DNA of 64,000 nucleotides from Gammaproteobacteria bacterium UBA5109 (GCA_002414385.1 DHZH01000005.1:190053-254052), one strand, 5' to 3'. Positions 18,125-28,029 are shown, numbered from the stretch's first letter. Numbers and translations are program-made. The notes: a model not told the origin generated them from the letters alone.

Positions 18125-18155
18125 AAAAGGCCAGTACTAGTTACTGGCCTTTTTT
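18125..18155 (+). terminator. Intrinsic terminator after the MBL lipoprotein gene
   Basis: A 12-base-pair stem, AAAAGGCCAGTA paired with TACTGGCCTTTT around a 5-base loop, runs into six T residues. It lies 36 bases after the stop codon at 18089, which fits termination of that gene. Confidence 0.9.
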
Positions 18156-18167
18156 ATGCCTCTCACC

Positions 18168-18216
18168 TGTAAGTTTTTTTTACAAATTGCTCTTTTGTAT
18201 GTAAAATTTTTTTACA
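18168..18216. promoter_or_regulatory. Twin 17-base palindromes upstream of the pilin-like gene
   Basis: TGTAAGTTTTTTTTACA (18168-18184) and TGTAAAATTTTTTTACA (18200-18216) share the form TGTAA-N7-TTACA. Their centres are 32 bases apart, about three helical turns, so two dimers could bind on the same face of the DNA. The sites lie 140-190 bases before the pilin-like start and after the terminator, so they belong to the downstream gene. The cognate regulator is unknown. Confidence 0.5.
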
Positions 18217-18355
18217 GTAATCAAGTGCTTAGTGAACTGCGCCACACTTTTATGATGCAAACTACATTTAACAGGGAAGTCTCGTCCTGATTAGTGGAAA
18301 ATATCCCCATTATTAATTGACGCGCTACAGGTACGCGAACAAAACACAGGGAATG

Positions 18356-19933
18356 ATGAAAATTAATCGCAGATATAGGCAGGCAGCGCAGGGTTTCACT
18401 TTACTGGAAGTCATGGCGATAGTTGCCGTGCTTGGAATACTGTCTGCTGTGGGAATCGCCAGCTACAGTAACTACATTACCAAGTCCAAACTGGTTGAAG
18501 CGGTAGTGCTGTTTGATGCTGTCCGCACAAGCGTCGTCAGCGATTATTATGTCACCCGTGGATTCCCGAATTCTGTGATGTCCGCCCGCACCAGCAGTGA
18601 TGCCGGCGCATCCCAGGTGACTTCTTCCCCCAATGCGATTACCTACAACTCCAATGTTATTTCTGAAGTCTGGTATTACCAGAATGAAGATGCCGGTGTC
18701 GGCTGGTTCGGCCTGCAACTTCAGGATGACCTGCTGACAGACTGCATCGATGACTGCCGTTTACATATTGGCTTTAAAGATGCCGGTTCAAACCTGGATT
18801 TCTATTGCGGCTTATGGGACAGGGCGGAAGTCGGGGATGATTTTCCGCTCAATTCTCTGCCCAGTGGCTGTCAGGAAACCTGTGTCCGCTGCAAGCTGAA
18901 TGAGAACGATGGCGCACTGGATTATGCTCTGAATAATCCCTCCGGCAGCAGCTCACAGAATAACAATAATAACTCCGGTAACAATTCCGGAAATTCTTTT
19001 GCTGATAACAGTGGTACTGCCGATAACAATAGCGGCAACGATGACAACGCCGATAATAATTCTGATGTCGCAGATGCTGGTAATGGTTCTGACGGGGCAA
19101 GTGGTTCCGGCGGAAATGATGGCGGCGCGGATACAGGTGACAGTGTTGCCGGTAATGATAACAACAGCAGCAATGATTCCGACAACAATAGTGCAGGCAA
19201 TGATAATAACTCCAACAATCTGGCCGATAACAGCGCTAATGATAATGGTCAAAATGCCGGCGATAGTGCTAATAGCGGAAACGGTTTAGCTGCCAATAAC
19301 GGTGGTAGCGGTTCAGCTGGCGGCGGCAGTGGTGGAAGTGGAGCCAACGCTGGTAATAATCTTGCAGGAGCTCCCGGTAACTCACCCGGCAGTCCATCTG
19401 CCCCCGGAAGCGGTTCGAATGACTCCGGAGATAACGACAGTGGAGATGCTGACGGTCGTAATGGTCGTGACAATGACAGTGACAATGACCGGAATGACAG
19501 AAACGATCGTAATGATAATGATCGTAACGACCGAAATGACAGAAATGATAGAAACGATAGAAACGATAGAAACGATAGAAACGATAGAAATGATAGAAAT
19601 GATAGAAATGATAATGATCGTAATGACCGGAATGATGCAAACGATCGAAACGACAGGGATAACAACAATGATCGTAATGACCGGGTTGGCAACGATCGAA
19701 ATGACCGTGGTAATGGCCGCGATGAAGATGAAGATGAAGATGAAGACGACGTAGACGAAGGACGTGATGACGACGAGGAAATTTGCGACGAACCGGGATC
19801 TGAGCGGGGGCGTGAAATGTCCGGCCGCGATTGCGAAGACGAGGAAGATGAGGAAGACGATGATGAAGATGACGATCGTCGAGGCAATGACCGCAACAAC
19901 CGGGATAATGACCGTAACAACCGCAGAAACTGA
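18356..19933 (+). CDS. Type IV pilin-like protein with NDR-repeat and acidic tail
   Basis: The start is ATG 18353 or 18356, with CAGGGA just upstream. The product begins with a basic leader ending in Gly, then FTLLEVMAIVAVLGILSA, the prepilin cleavage and N-methylation motif with Glu5. A pilin-like head of about 150 residues follows and holds two Cys pairs (DCIDDC, CQETCVRC). From about residue 200 the protein is low-complexity: Asn/Ser/Gly/Asp-rich to about residue 370, then runs of Asn-Asp-Arg, then Asp/Glu blocks mixed with Arg. Such a tail is far outside pilin norms. It may be a disordered, ion-binding or adhesive surface extension. Confidence 0.8.
   Translation: MKINRRYRQAAQGFTLLEVMAIVAVLGILSAVGIASYSNYITKSKLVEAVVLFDAVRTSVVSDYYVTRGFPNSVMSARTSSDAGASQVTSSPNAITYNSNVISEVWYYQNEDAGVGWFGLQLQDDLLTDCIDDCRLHIGFKDAGSNLDFYCGLWDRAEVGDDFPLNSLPSGCQETCVRCKLNENDGALDYALNNPSGSSSQNNNNNSGNNSGNSFADNSGTADNNSGNDDNADNNSDVADAGNGSDGASGSGGNDGGADTGDSVAGNDNNSSNDSDNNSAGNDNNSNNLADNSANDNGQNAGDSANSGNGLAANNGGSGSAGGGSGGSGANAGNNLAGAPGNSPGSPSAPGSGSNDSGDNDSGDADGRNGRDNDSDNDRNDRNDRNDNDRNDRNDRNDRNDRNDRNDRNDRNDRNDRNDNDRNDRNDANDRNDRDNNNDRNDRVGNDRNDRGNGRDEDEDEDEDDVDEGRDDDEEICDEPGSERGREMSGRDCEDEEDEEDDDEDDDRRGNDRNNRDNDRNNRRN
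19543..19605 (+). repeat. 9-base tandem repeat encoding Asn-Asp-Arg units
   Basis: Seven uninterrupted 9-base units: one AAATGATAG, four exact AAACGATAG (19552-19587) and two AAATGATAG. More diverged units extend on both sides, from about 19490 to 19690. Because the unit is a multiple of three, slippage would lengthen or shorten the protein without breaking the frame. Confidence 0.9.
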
Positions 19934-20047
19934 TATTCCCAGCTTAGCAAGAGCTTAACCGTACCCCAGACAGCGCTTGCTTTTCCTGCCCAAAACATTA
20001 TTAATCTCTGATGTATCTCTGCATATGTTAGAGTTGATAGTGTCTGT

Positions 20048-21784
20048 ATGAAATCTAATCTCTTTTCAAGACTTCCCGCTCTGGTACTGGCCCTGTTTAG
20101 TGTCTTTGCCCAGTCCCAGGAAGCGCCGCTTATCACTATTACCGGTGTTGACGATGAGTTACGCAACAATATTCTCAATCATCTACGAATCGGGGGCGAA
20201 AACTGTGACACTGATATGGGTCGTCTGCTGCGGCTGCAAAACCAGGTCAGGGGCAACACTGAAAGAGCAGCCAACGCACTGGGTTACTACAAGAGCAGCA
20301 TTGCCATAAATTTCAGTCCCGGTGAGAGCTGCTGGATGCTGAATATTGATATCAACCCCGGCGAAGCTGTCATGCTTGATACTGTCAATATTGCGCTTGA
20401 TGACCAGCCTATTGCCGTTTTCAATGAAGTGATTGATACTTCGCCGCTGGCTTCCGGACAACAACTGAATCATGGGCTGTATGAAAGGCTCAAAAACAAC
20501 TTGAGTGCAACCGCGGTTGAAAACGGTTATTTCGCCGCACGCTTTGTTCGCTCTGAATTAAATATTGATCTGGTTAGTAATACTGCTGATATAGACCTGC
20601 TTTTTGCCCCGGGTCCGCGCTACCTGATTGGTAATATCCAGATGAATAATTCATCCATTCTTTCAGATGAATTTGTTGCCAACCTGTTTCAGATTAATAC
20701 CGGCGATGCCTACTCCAACACTGAACTGGTCAGGCTCAGGAACAATCTCGACCAGAGTCAGTATTTCTCTCAGGTATCAATCAACCCGCAACTTTCCCAG
20801 GCACAAAATCAGTCCGTCCCTTTACTCGTTAGCCTGGCGCCCAGACCAAGACACGCTTATTCAGCCGGCATTGGGTTTACTACTGACACCGGCCCCCGCG
20901 TCAGACTTGGATATGAAAACCGCTATCAGACCCGTAACGGCCATCGGCTTGATACGGAAATTTCCCTCTCAAAAGTCCGCCTGCAACAGAATGTCAATTA
21001 CATGATGCCGATCGGGCGCAATCCATTGCGTGAAAGCATGCTTTACAGTGCCGGCGTCATTAATGAAGATAATGACACCTTTGAAAGTAAGCGGGTTGAA
21101 CTCGAAGCTGCCTACAGAAATGAATCAACAGGCGGCTGGTTACGCAATACCTTTGTTAATTACCAGCGTGACAGTTACGCAATTAATCTCGACAGGGATA
21201 TCTCCCACCTCGCCATTCTGGGTTTTAATTTATCCAAAACCCAGGCAGATGATCTGATTAATCCGAGCCGGGGCTGGAATTTGTTTACAGAAATAAGCGG
21301 CGCCACAGACGCTGTCATTTCTGATACCAATTTTATTCAGACAATTGTTAATGGTAAAACAGTCAACAGCTTTGGCAGCCGCAGTCGATTGTTATTACGA
21401 TTTGACAGTGGTTTCACCTGGATTGACGACAAAGAGGAATTGCCGGTTTCCCTGCGCTTTCTGGGTGGCGGCGACCAGAGCCTGCGTGGATATAAATATC
21501 GTAGCCTGGGGCCAACTGATGATAACGGCCTGGTCGTCGGCGGCAAGCATATGCTGACTGGCTCAGTCGAAGTAGATTATGAATTTCGTCCTCGCTGGCG
21601 CATGGCCCTGTTTACTGATGCCGGTAATGCCTTTAATGAATTCGATGATGTTGACTGGAAGCAAAGTGTCGGTGTCGGGATTCGCTGGCTTTCACCCATT
21701 GGCCCCCTGCGCTTTGATCTGGCTCACACACTCAATGATGATGAAGGATTCCGTATTCATATCACCATGGGCCCGGACCTGTAA
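20048..21784 (+). CDS. tamA: Translocation and assembly module outer-membrane barrel TamA
   Basis: 578 residues, almost the length of E. coli TamA. A signal peptide (ending FAQSQ) precedes three POTRA domains, with GDAYSNTELVRLRNNLDQSQYFSQV as the last. A 16-strand Omp85 barrel follows, with the conserved LRFLGGGDQSLRGYKY loop and the closing VGVGIRWLSPIGPLRFDLAH. With TamB it inserts some beta-barrel proteins and moves lipids between membranes. The stop overlaps the tamB start by one base (TAATG), so the pair is coupled. Confidence 0.95.
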   Translation: MKSNLFSRLPALVLALFSVFAQSQEAPLITITGVDDELRNNILNHLRIGGENCDTDMGRLLRLQNQVRGNTERAANALGYYKSSIAINFSPGESCWMLNIDINPGEAVMLDTVNIALDDQPIAVFNEVIDTSPLASGQQLNHGLYERLKNNLSATAVENGYFAARFVRSELNIDLVSNTADIDLLFAPGPRYLIGNIQMNNSSILSDEFVANLFQINTGDAYSNTELVRLRNNLDQSQYFSQVSINPQLSQAQNQSVPLLVSLAPRPRHAYSAGIGFTTDTGPRVRLGYENRYQTRNGHRLDTEISLSKVRLQQNVNYMMPIGRNPLRESMLYSAGVINEDNDTFESKRVELEAAYRNESTGGWLRNTFVNYQRDSYAINLDRDISHLAILGFNLSKTQADDLINPSRGWNLFTEISGATDAVISDTNFIQTIVNGKTVNSFGSRSRLLLRFDSGFTWIDDKEELPVSLRFLGGGDQSLRGYKYRSLGPTDDNGLVVGGKHMLTGSVEVDYEFRPRWRMALFTDAGNAFNEFDDVDWKQSVGVGIRWLSPIGPLRFDLAHTLNDDEGFRIHITMGPDL

Positions 21785-24700
21785 TGAATATTTTAATTCT
21801 TAAAATAGTTCTCCGGACTGTGTCTATTCTGATGGCCCTGCTGCTGGTGGCAATCGGGATTGTTTATTATTTGTTAAACAGTCAAGGGGGCGCAAACTTT
21901 CTTGCCACTTATGCCACTGACTACCTGCAGGAAAATTTTCAGACAGAGCTGCAGTATGATTCCTTACGTGGCAGTCTGCTGACAGGACTGGAATTTGAAA
22001 ATCTGCAGGTTAATAATCCACAGCTTACGCTCCAGGCCAGCAATTTATCCAGCCAGTGGTCATTATGGCCCTTGCTCAGCCAGCGTATAGATATCTCACA
22101 ACTGGAAATTTCTGATCTGGATTTGCGTCTGTCACCGGGTGAGGGTGAAGCAACAGCTTCTGTACCGCTTGATGAACAGATTTTGCAGGTATTTTCCCTT
22201 CCATTCAGTATTGAGATGGAAAATATTTTGCTGATAAATCCGCGAATTCAGTCTGGCGAGCAGATACTAACCGTACAGAGTCTGGGTCTCGACATTCTGC
22301 TTAACCAGCGCCTATTGAGGCTTGATGAAATCACCTTTACCGGCTATGGCGCCACACTGAATGGTGCCTTTGCTTTGCAGGCAGAAGATCTGCTGCTGGA
22401 TGGCAATCTTGACTGGACCCTCGACAGAAACCTTTTGCCCGACCAGGACGCAGTGACTGCCGGTTCGGTTTTTTTCAGCGGCGATATTAACTCACTGGAT
22501 CTCAGCCACAGCCTGATCCAGCCATTAAGCATTGAGAGCGAAGGCAGCCTTGCTACCGGATTGCTGGATCAGACCGGAATCAACTTTAATCTTGAACATC
22601 AGCTTGAAGACCTGCTGCCCCTGTTACCGCAACAGAACTTTCTCAGCGGCTTTTCCGGCACCTTGCTGACCCATGGCTCACCCGAACTGGTTTTCCTCGA
22701 CGGAAGTTTCGCGCTTGTGCCTGAATTGAATAATGCACTTGACCCCTCTCAGCAATTGTTACCGTTAACCCTTACGCTCGCTGGTGAATATGAGGAGCAG
22801 GGCCTCAGCTTCGAAACCTTAAGAATCGAAAGTGATGAAATAAGTCTTGAGGCTGTCAGCGAAATTTCTCTGCAACCCTTTGGCCTGGACATGGACTGGG
22901 GACTGAACCGTCTGGAAATAAATGATTACCTGTCGGCAATCACCCTTGATGCTGTCCAGGCAGGAGGCAGTCTGAGCCTTGATGAAAATAACAATACCCG
23001 CTTTAGGCTGTCATTTTTACAGGCGCAGCTTAACGGCTATCCACTGGAAGCTGAAGGTGAACTGCAACTTGAGGATAATCGCTTTACTGATGTCAGCCTG
23101 GATTTCTCAACCGGTAGAAACCAGCTCTCACTTCAAGGACAGATGCAGGACAATCTCGACATTAACTGGTTACTGAGTGCCCCTGATCTGTCCGTCTGGC
23201 TGCCGGCATTAAGCGGACGCATCCTTGGCGAAGGCCTTATATCCGGCAATATCGATAATCCAGACATACAGGGAACACTGGAAGCAGATAATCTGCGTTT
23301 TGAAGAAGCGGGGCGTGTAATTGAACTGGCCAGCATAGACAGCTCAATTCAGAGCAGTCGCGGGAACTATCAGTTTCAGTTCAATCTGGGTGAAGTAAAT
23401 GCTGCGATTGAAAACCGCTCTTTTATTGTTTCAGAGACCCAGATTGAGTTTACTGGAGAACCACAAAACCATGAAGCCAGTCTGAATCTGCGCTCACCCG
23501 AGCTGGATATAGACCTGGCAGTGCAGGGCAGCTATGCCAGTGAACAGTGGCAGGGAAGTATTCTTTCCTCCAGTCTTGATGGTGTATACGGCAACTGGAT
23601 ATTGCAGGAGCCGGTTGTAGCCGGGTTCAGTTCACAGCGCAGCAGTATGTCACGTCATTGCTGGCAGCATCTGGATACCGCAATCTGTCTGCAGGCAAGT
23701 CAGGCTGACAGCGATTTCAGCCTGGATATAGCCTTGCAGGATTTCCCCCTGGCCTACCTGAATACCGACAACATGATTGCCAGCCTGGATGATGCTGATC
23801 TGAATCAGGTTTATAGCGGTAAACCACCAGCAATAGGCCGACTGCAACAGGAGGTTGGCTTGTATCTGCCACAGAACACTTTCGTTGAGGGGCTGCTGAA
23901 CATGGACATTCAGGTCCAGGGGGATACCGAAGATGTGCAGTCTGCAGATTTTTCCCTGGGGGTAGAGCCGGGTTCGGTTTTTCTCAACCTGTTCAGACCG
24001 GTCACTGATGATCGACAAAGTGTCGCGCCGGAAATCCAGACCTTTGAGCTTCAGCACAATAATCTGCAGGTCAATCGTACAGAAGGAGTGCTCAATGGCC
24101 AGACCCGTTTAAATATCCTGCACCGGGATAGCGGTGGCCTGGATTTTCAGGGTGATATCAGCGCAGCGCTTACCCTGTATCCGGATGACAGTATGGAGGG
24201 CGGTGCTGAACTCGATTTTTCCAGCCTCAACTGGGTGGAAACCCTGTTTCCTGACATGCGTAATACACGCGGAGAGATTAGCGGCAACCTGGATATCAGC
24301 GGCAGTCTGGATGACCCGATGTTACTTGCCAATCTGAATTTACAGAATGCCTCTTTTGAATTGCCCGAGTATGGAATCAGCCCGGAACAAATCAATTTAA
24401 CTTTCAGCAGTGATGAAGATGAGAATATTTTTATATCTGCTTCCGCAGTATCCGGAGAAGGTAACCTGACATTCAGTGGCATTGCCAATACCCTGTTTGA
24501 TCCCCAGCGATCTTTTACGCTGGTTTTACAGGGTGAAAATTTCCGGCTGATTAACGATCAGAGCACCAGTATGACTGTAAGCCCTGTCCTTGAAGTCAAT
24601 TTCCAAAACAATGCACTTGATCTGCAGGGGAGCGTTCTGGTGCCAGAACTGCTTATGGATATACGCGAGAATGCGACCATTTTGCTTAATAATGGTATTG

Positions 24701-25488
24701 ATGTGACACGTGATGCAGTCATTGTTAATGCTCCACCAGAGCAGGCTTATCTGATGCAAAGTCGCCAGCAACAGAGTATTCGGGAAATACCCGTAAGCGC
24801 TGATCTGGAGCTGCTGCTGGGTGACAATGTGCGTTTCCAGGGCTTTGGTCTGGACATGATGCTGGATGGCAATCTGCGCCTGCAGCAGGATGTCAATCGC
24901 CCCTTGCTGGCCTATGGTGATATTTCCATCCGTGAAGGAGTCTATGAAATTTACGGCCAGAGCCTGAATGTCACCGATGGCAAACTGATCTTTTTTGGCA
25001 ATCCGTCCAACCCCTCACTGGATATTCGCGCTTACCGGGAGACCGAAACGGTTCAGGCCGGCGTGTTGATTAACGGGACTATACGCAATATGCAAAGCCA
25101 GCTCTTCTCGACACCCAATCTGCCGGAAAGCGAAATACTGTCCATCCTGATTACCGGTAAATCATTCAGCGATACCAATAACCAGGACCAGAGTAACCTG
25201 CTTGGTGCTGCAGCAAGTCTGGGCATCAATCGAAGTGGGCTGACCGGTCTTCTCAGTTCCGGCCTCGGTGTGGACACCCTTGATTTCAACAGTGAGTCCA
25301 ACCTGGAACAGAGTTCCCTGGGACTGGGAAAATACCTGACACCGGATTTATTCATGCATTATGAAATCGGCCTGTTTGAAAAAGAATCAGTCCTGTCACT
25401 GGACTATATTCTTAATGAACGGCTGCGTCTGGAAGTGGAGAGCGGGATCAGTCAAAGCATTGACATGACCTACCGCATTGAAAAATAA
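21784..25488 (+). CDS. tamB: Translocation and assembly module inner-membrane protein TamB
   Basis: 1234 residues, in the usual range. One N-terminal membrane helix (ILMALLLVAIGIVYYLL) anchors it in the inner membrane. A long beta-taco made of repeating amphipathic strands spans the periplasm. The conserved DUF490 domain lies at the C terminus, with GDISIREGVYEIYGQSLNV, IFFGNPSNPSLDIRA and LPESEILSILITGK. It partners the TamA barrel encoded immediately upstream. The coding sequence is intact and its base composition matches the neighbours. Confidence 0.95.
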   Translation: MNILILKIVLRTVSILMALLLVAIGIVYYLLNSQGGANFLATYATDYLQENFQTELQYDSLRGSLLTGLEFENLQVNNPQLTLQASNLSSQWSLWPLLSQRIDISQLEISDLDLRLSPGEGEATASVPLDEQILQVFSLPFSIEMENILLINPRIQSGEQILTVQSLGLDILLNQRLLRLDEITFTGYGATLNGAFALQAEDLLLDGNLDWTLDRNLLPDQDAVTAGSVFFSGDINSLDLSHSLIQPLSIESEGSLATGLLDQTGINFNLEHQLEDLLPLLPQQNFLSGFSGTLLTHGSPELVFLDGSFALVPELNNALDPSQQLLPLTLTLAGEYEEQGLSFETLRIESDEISLEAVSEISLQPFGLDMDWGLNRLEINDYLSAITLDAVQAGGSLSLDENNNTRFRLSFLQAQLNGYPLEAEGELQLEDNRFTDVSLDFSTGRNQLSLQGQMQDNLDINWLLSAPDLSVWLPALSGRILGEGLISGNIDNPDIQGTLEADNLRFEEAGRVIELASIDSSIQSSRGNYQFQFNLGEVNAAIENRSFIVSETQIEFTGEPQNHEASLNLRSPELDIDLAVQGSYASEQWQGSILSSSLDGVYGNWILQEPVVAGFSSQRSSMSRHCWQHLDTAICLQASQADSDFSLDIALQDFPLAYLNTDNMIASLDDADLNQVYSGKPPAIGRLQQEVGLYLPQNTFVEGLLNMDIQVQGDTEDVQSADFSLGVEPGSVFLNLFRPVTDDRQSVAPEIQTFELQHNNLQVNRTEGVLNGQTRLNILHRDSGGLDFQGDISAALTLYPDDSMEGGAELDFSSLNWVETLFPDMRNTRGEISGNLDISGSLDDPMLLANLNLQNASFELPEYGISPEQINLTFSSDEDENIFISASAVSGEGNLTFSGIANTLFDPQRSFTLVLQGENFRLINDQSTSMTVSPVLEVNFQNNALDLQGSVLVPELLMDIRENATILLNNGIDVTRDAVIVNAPPEQAYLMQSRQQQSIREIPVSADLELLLGDNVRFQGFGLDMMLDGNLRLQQDVNRPLLAYGDISIREGVYEIYGQSLNVTDGKLIFFGNPSNPSLDIRAYRETETVQAGVLINGTIRNMQSQLFSTPNLPESEILSILITGKSFSDTNNQDQSNLLGAAASLGINRSGLTGLLSSGLGVDTLDFNSESNLEQSSLGLGKYLTPDLFMHYEIGLFEKESVLSLDYILNERLRLEVESGISQSIDMTYRIEK

Positions 25489-25533
25489 AAAGTTGCCCGG
25501 CATCAGCATAAGCCCTATGCTTAAGCCTGATTA

Positions 25534-26403
25534 ATGCTAGACCAGCCTATGGAAAATATCAGCGCTTTCTTCTCATATACTTTATTTACCTTTAACGAGC
25601 AGACTTTTACCGTTGGCCAGATATTACTGCTACCGGTGCTGTTTTTCCTGGCATATTTTGCCATTAAAAAAAGCAGCTCATTCTTTTTACATCGCCTGTC
25701 AAAAAGAGGTCTTGATCCGGATCTGGTCCTGCTGTTTCAGCGCCTGTATTTCATAGTCGCTCTCTTACTGCTGGTCTTTACCACACTGGCCATACTAAAT
25801 GTGCCGCTGGGAGCCTTTGCTTTTGTTTCCGGTGCGGTCGCTATCGGTGTTGGCTTTGGTGCCCAGAACATTATCAATAATTTTATCTCCGGCTGGATAC
25901 TGATGTGGGAGAAGCCAATTCGCCTTGGTGACTTCCTTGAAATAGGGGATGTTAAAGGGACTGTCGAAACCATTAATACACGCTCAACACGTATACGCCG
26001 CACCGATGGGGTACACCTTCTGATCCCCAATAGTCATCTACTTGAAAACATGGTGGTTAACTGGACTCTGGTTGATCGACTGACACGCTGTATTGTCAGA
26101 GTAGGGGTGGCTTATGGCTCGCCGGTCAAACAGGTTTCAGAATTAATTCAGCAGGCAGCTGAAACCCATGAACTGGTGCTGGGGGATCCTGAGCCTCTGG
26201 TTATTTTTGATGATTTCGGGGACAGTGCTCTGATTTTTGATGTATATTTTTGGATCGAAACTGGCGGTGAAAAAGATTTACGTGTTATCAAGTCTGATAT
26301 TCGCTTCAAGATCGATGAATTATTTGCTGCAAATGATATTGTGATTTCATTTCCGCAGCGGGATGTGCATCTGGACGGTGAAGTTAAAATCGTGCGCCAA
26401 TAA
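25534..26403 (+). CDS. Small-conductance mechanosensitive channel (MscS family)
   Basis: 289 residues. Three membrane helices are followed by the MscS pore helix region (GAVAIGVGFGAQNIINNFISG) and the beta domain start (EKPIRLGDFLEIGDVKGTVE). RSTRIRRTDGVHLLIPNS is also typical. It releases solutes after osmotic downshift. The start at 25534 or 25549 cannot be decided because neither has a clear ribosome-binding site. It is convergent with the ZntB-type gene. Confidence 0.9.
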   Translation: MLDQPMENISAFFSYTLFTFNEQTFTVGQILLLPVLFFLAYFAIKKSSSFFLHRLSKRGLDPDLVLLFQRLYFIVALLLLVFTTLAILNVPLGAFAFVSGAVAIGVGFGAQNIINNFISGWILMWEKPIRLGDFLEIGDVKGTVETINTRSTRIRRTDGVHLLIPNSHLLENMVVNWTLVDRLTRCIVRVGVAYGSPVKQVSELIQQAAETHELVLGDPEPLVIFDDFGDSALIFDVYFWIETGGEKDLRVIKSDIRFKIDELFAANDIVISFPQRDVHLDGEVKIVRQ

Positions 26404-26405
26404 GG

Positions 26406-27395
26406 CTATAACCACTTTTTAAACCGGAAATAGGCCAAAGCTCCCACCACCATAACTGTCATTGCCATGGCGACATAAAAAAAAGCCGAGGGAGTCTCAA
26501 GTCCTGGAAGGCCTGCTACATTCATGCCGAACAGTCCCGTAACAAATGAAATCGGCAGGAAAATCACTGCAACAATTGACAATACATACATGCGGTCATT
26601 TTGTTGCTGGGCCGTCAGGTTCATCAACTCTTCCTGCAGGACAACGGCTTTTTCCCGCACCAGGTCCAGGTCTTCCACATAACGGATAATGCGATCAGAT
26701 AACTCCTGCACATAGTGCCGGTCTTCTTTTACCAGCAGGGTTGCTGATTGCCGGAAGAGTGCTTCCAGGGCTTCACGTTGTGGCGCAAGATAGCGTCTGA
26801 CCATGGCCGCTTCCCGGCGCAGGTTGGAGACATTGGCACGTAACTTAACAATATTTTCCACGTCAGCTGCGTCTTCATATTCCAGCATTTTAGCTTCAAC
26901 ACCATCCACATAATCAGCAATCCTGTCGGCTACCCGTTCAATCACAGTACTTAGCAACTCACTAGTGGTTTTCGGGCCTTTGCCAGACACAATTTCGTCT
27001 TTTACGTCTTGAGTGGAAAGTACGCGTTTATGACGCAGGCTGATAATACGATCAGCTTCAATCCAGAAGCGAAGCGATACCATGTCATTGGGATCTTCGC
27101 CCGGATTCATATTGATGACACGTAAAATCAATACTGCGCCTTCTTCGTGAACGTTAGTGCGCGGACGGGAATCCAGGCGGGTCAGACTGTCAATTGCATG
27201 TTCGGGGACTTTCAGTGATGCCAGCTGTTCACGGCAACCCTCTTCAAGAAAATCGAGATGACACCAGAGTGGGCCGCTTTCATCGCTTACCTTATCCAGT
27301 GGTACTCCAGCACCTTTGCCATTCAGTATAAAACCAAAAACATAAGAAGGAGATTCTGTTAGCGCTTTGTAATTGGACACATTCATATCCTGCAA
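26406..27395 (-). CDS. CorA/ZntB-type metal ion transporter
   Basis: 329 residues. A large cytoplasmic N-terminal domain with long helices is followed by two C-terminal membrane helices (LSIVAVIFLPISFVTGLFG and FFYVAMAMTVMVVGALAYF). The signature GMN (GMNVAGLPG) is at the entrance of the pore. The sequence around GMN and the C terminus is closer to ZntB than to CorA, so zinc transport is more likely than magnesium. This subfamily choice is moderate. Confidence 0.88.
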   Translation of the reverse strand: MQDMNVSNYKALTESPSYVFGFILNGKGAGVPLDKVSDESGPLWCHLDFLEEGCREQLASLKVPEHAIDSLTRLDSRPRTNVHEEGAVLILRVINMNPGEDPNDMVSLRFWIEADRIISLRHKRVLSTQDVKDEIVSGKGPKTTSELLSTVIERVADRIADYVDGVEAKMLEYEDAADVENIVKLRANVSNLRREAAMVRRYLAPQREALEALFRQSATLLVKEDRHYVQELSDRIIRYVEDLDLVREKAVVLQEELMNLTAQQQNDRMYVLSIVAVIFLPISFVTGLFGMNVAGLPGLETPSAFFYVAMAMTVMVVGALAYFRFKKWL

Positions 27396-27434
27396 AGACT
27401 ATGCGATATTGCCAGATGAGTCTATCATTTCAAA

Positions 27435-28025
27435 ATGTCAGTTAAAGAGTTATTCAGCATCATCGCCATTATCCTCACACTGGTGGCGTATTATCCGTAT
27501 ATCAGAAGCATTCACCTCGGGCAGACCCGACCGCATTTCTTTTCCTGGCTGATCTGGGGTCTGACCACCATTATTGTGTTTCTCGCTCAGCTGAGCGCTG
27601 GAGGCGGAGTAGGGGTATGGCCGGTCCTGTTGTCCGGCATTATTACTTTTTATATCAGCCTGCAGGGTTTTCTGAAACGGGCAGAGATCAGGATCAGTGC
27701 CCTGGACTACCTGTTCTTGATTGCCGCGCTGCTTGCCATCCCTTTATGGCTGTTAAGCAATAACCCGCTCTGGGCCGTTATTATTGTCACCACGATCGAC
27801 CTGTGCGGCTTTGGGCCAACCCTGCGCAAGGCAGTAGAAAACCCGGAACAGGAAAACATCTGGTTTTATCTGATCTTTTTTATCCGCTGTGGATTCGTTC
27901 TGCTGGCCCTGGAGGCCTATTCATTGGTTACTGTTCTGTTTCCGTTAACAGTTGGCATTTGCTGCCTGATCATGCTTGTCTTGCTATTTACGGCCGGGCA
28001 ACAACTTCGCTCATCGAAACCCTGA
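27435..28025 (+). CDS. Multi-pass inner-membrane protein, unknown role
   Basis: 196 residues with about six hydrophobic helices. The start (FSIIAIILTLVAYYPYIRSIHLGQTRPHFF) has a Pro in the first helix followed by a Trp-rich second helix (SWLIWGLTTIIVFLAQ). This is reminiscent of PQ-loop/SemiSWEET-type folds, but I cannot assign it to a family. It is divergent from the ZntB-type gene with 39 bases between starts, so the two share a promoter region. Confidence 0.7.
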   Translation: MSVKELFSIIAIILTLVAYYPYIRSIHLGQTRPHFFSWLIWGLTTIIVFLAQLSAGGGVGVWPVLLSGIITFYISLQGFLKRAEIRISALDYLFLIAALLAIPLWLLSNNPLWAVIIVTTIDLCGFGPTLRKAVENPEQENIWFYLIFFIRCGFVLLALEAYSLVTVLFPLTVGICCLIMLVLLFTAGQQLRSSKP

Positions 28026-28029
28026 GCAT

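Noticed and set aside
19490..19690. Possible CRISPR-like array
   Set aside because: The unit is 9 bases, has no spacers and is in frame inside a coding sequence.
19249..20178. 309-codon frame antisense to the pilin-like gene
   Set aside because: Its Ser/Arg/Leu repeats only mirror the NDR and acidic repeats of the other strand; no start signal or independent domain.
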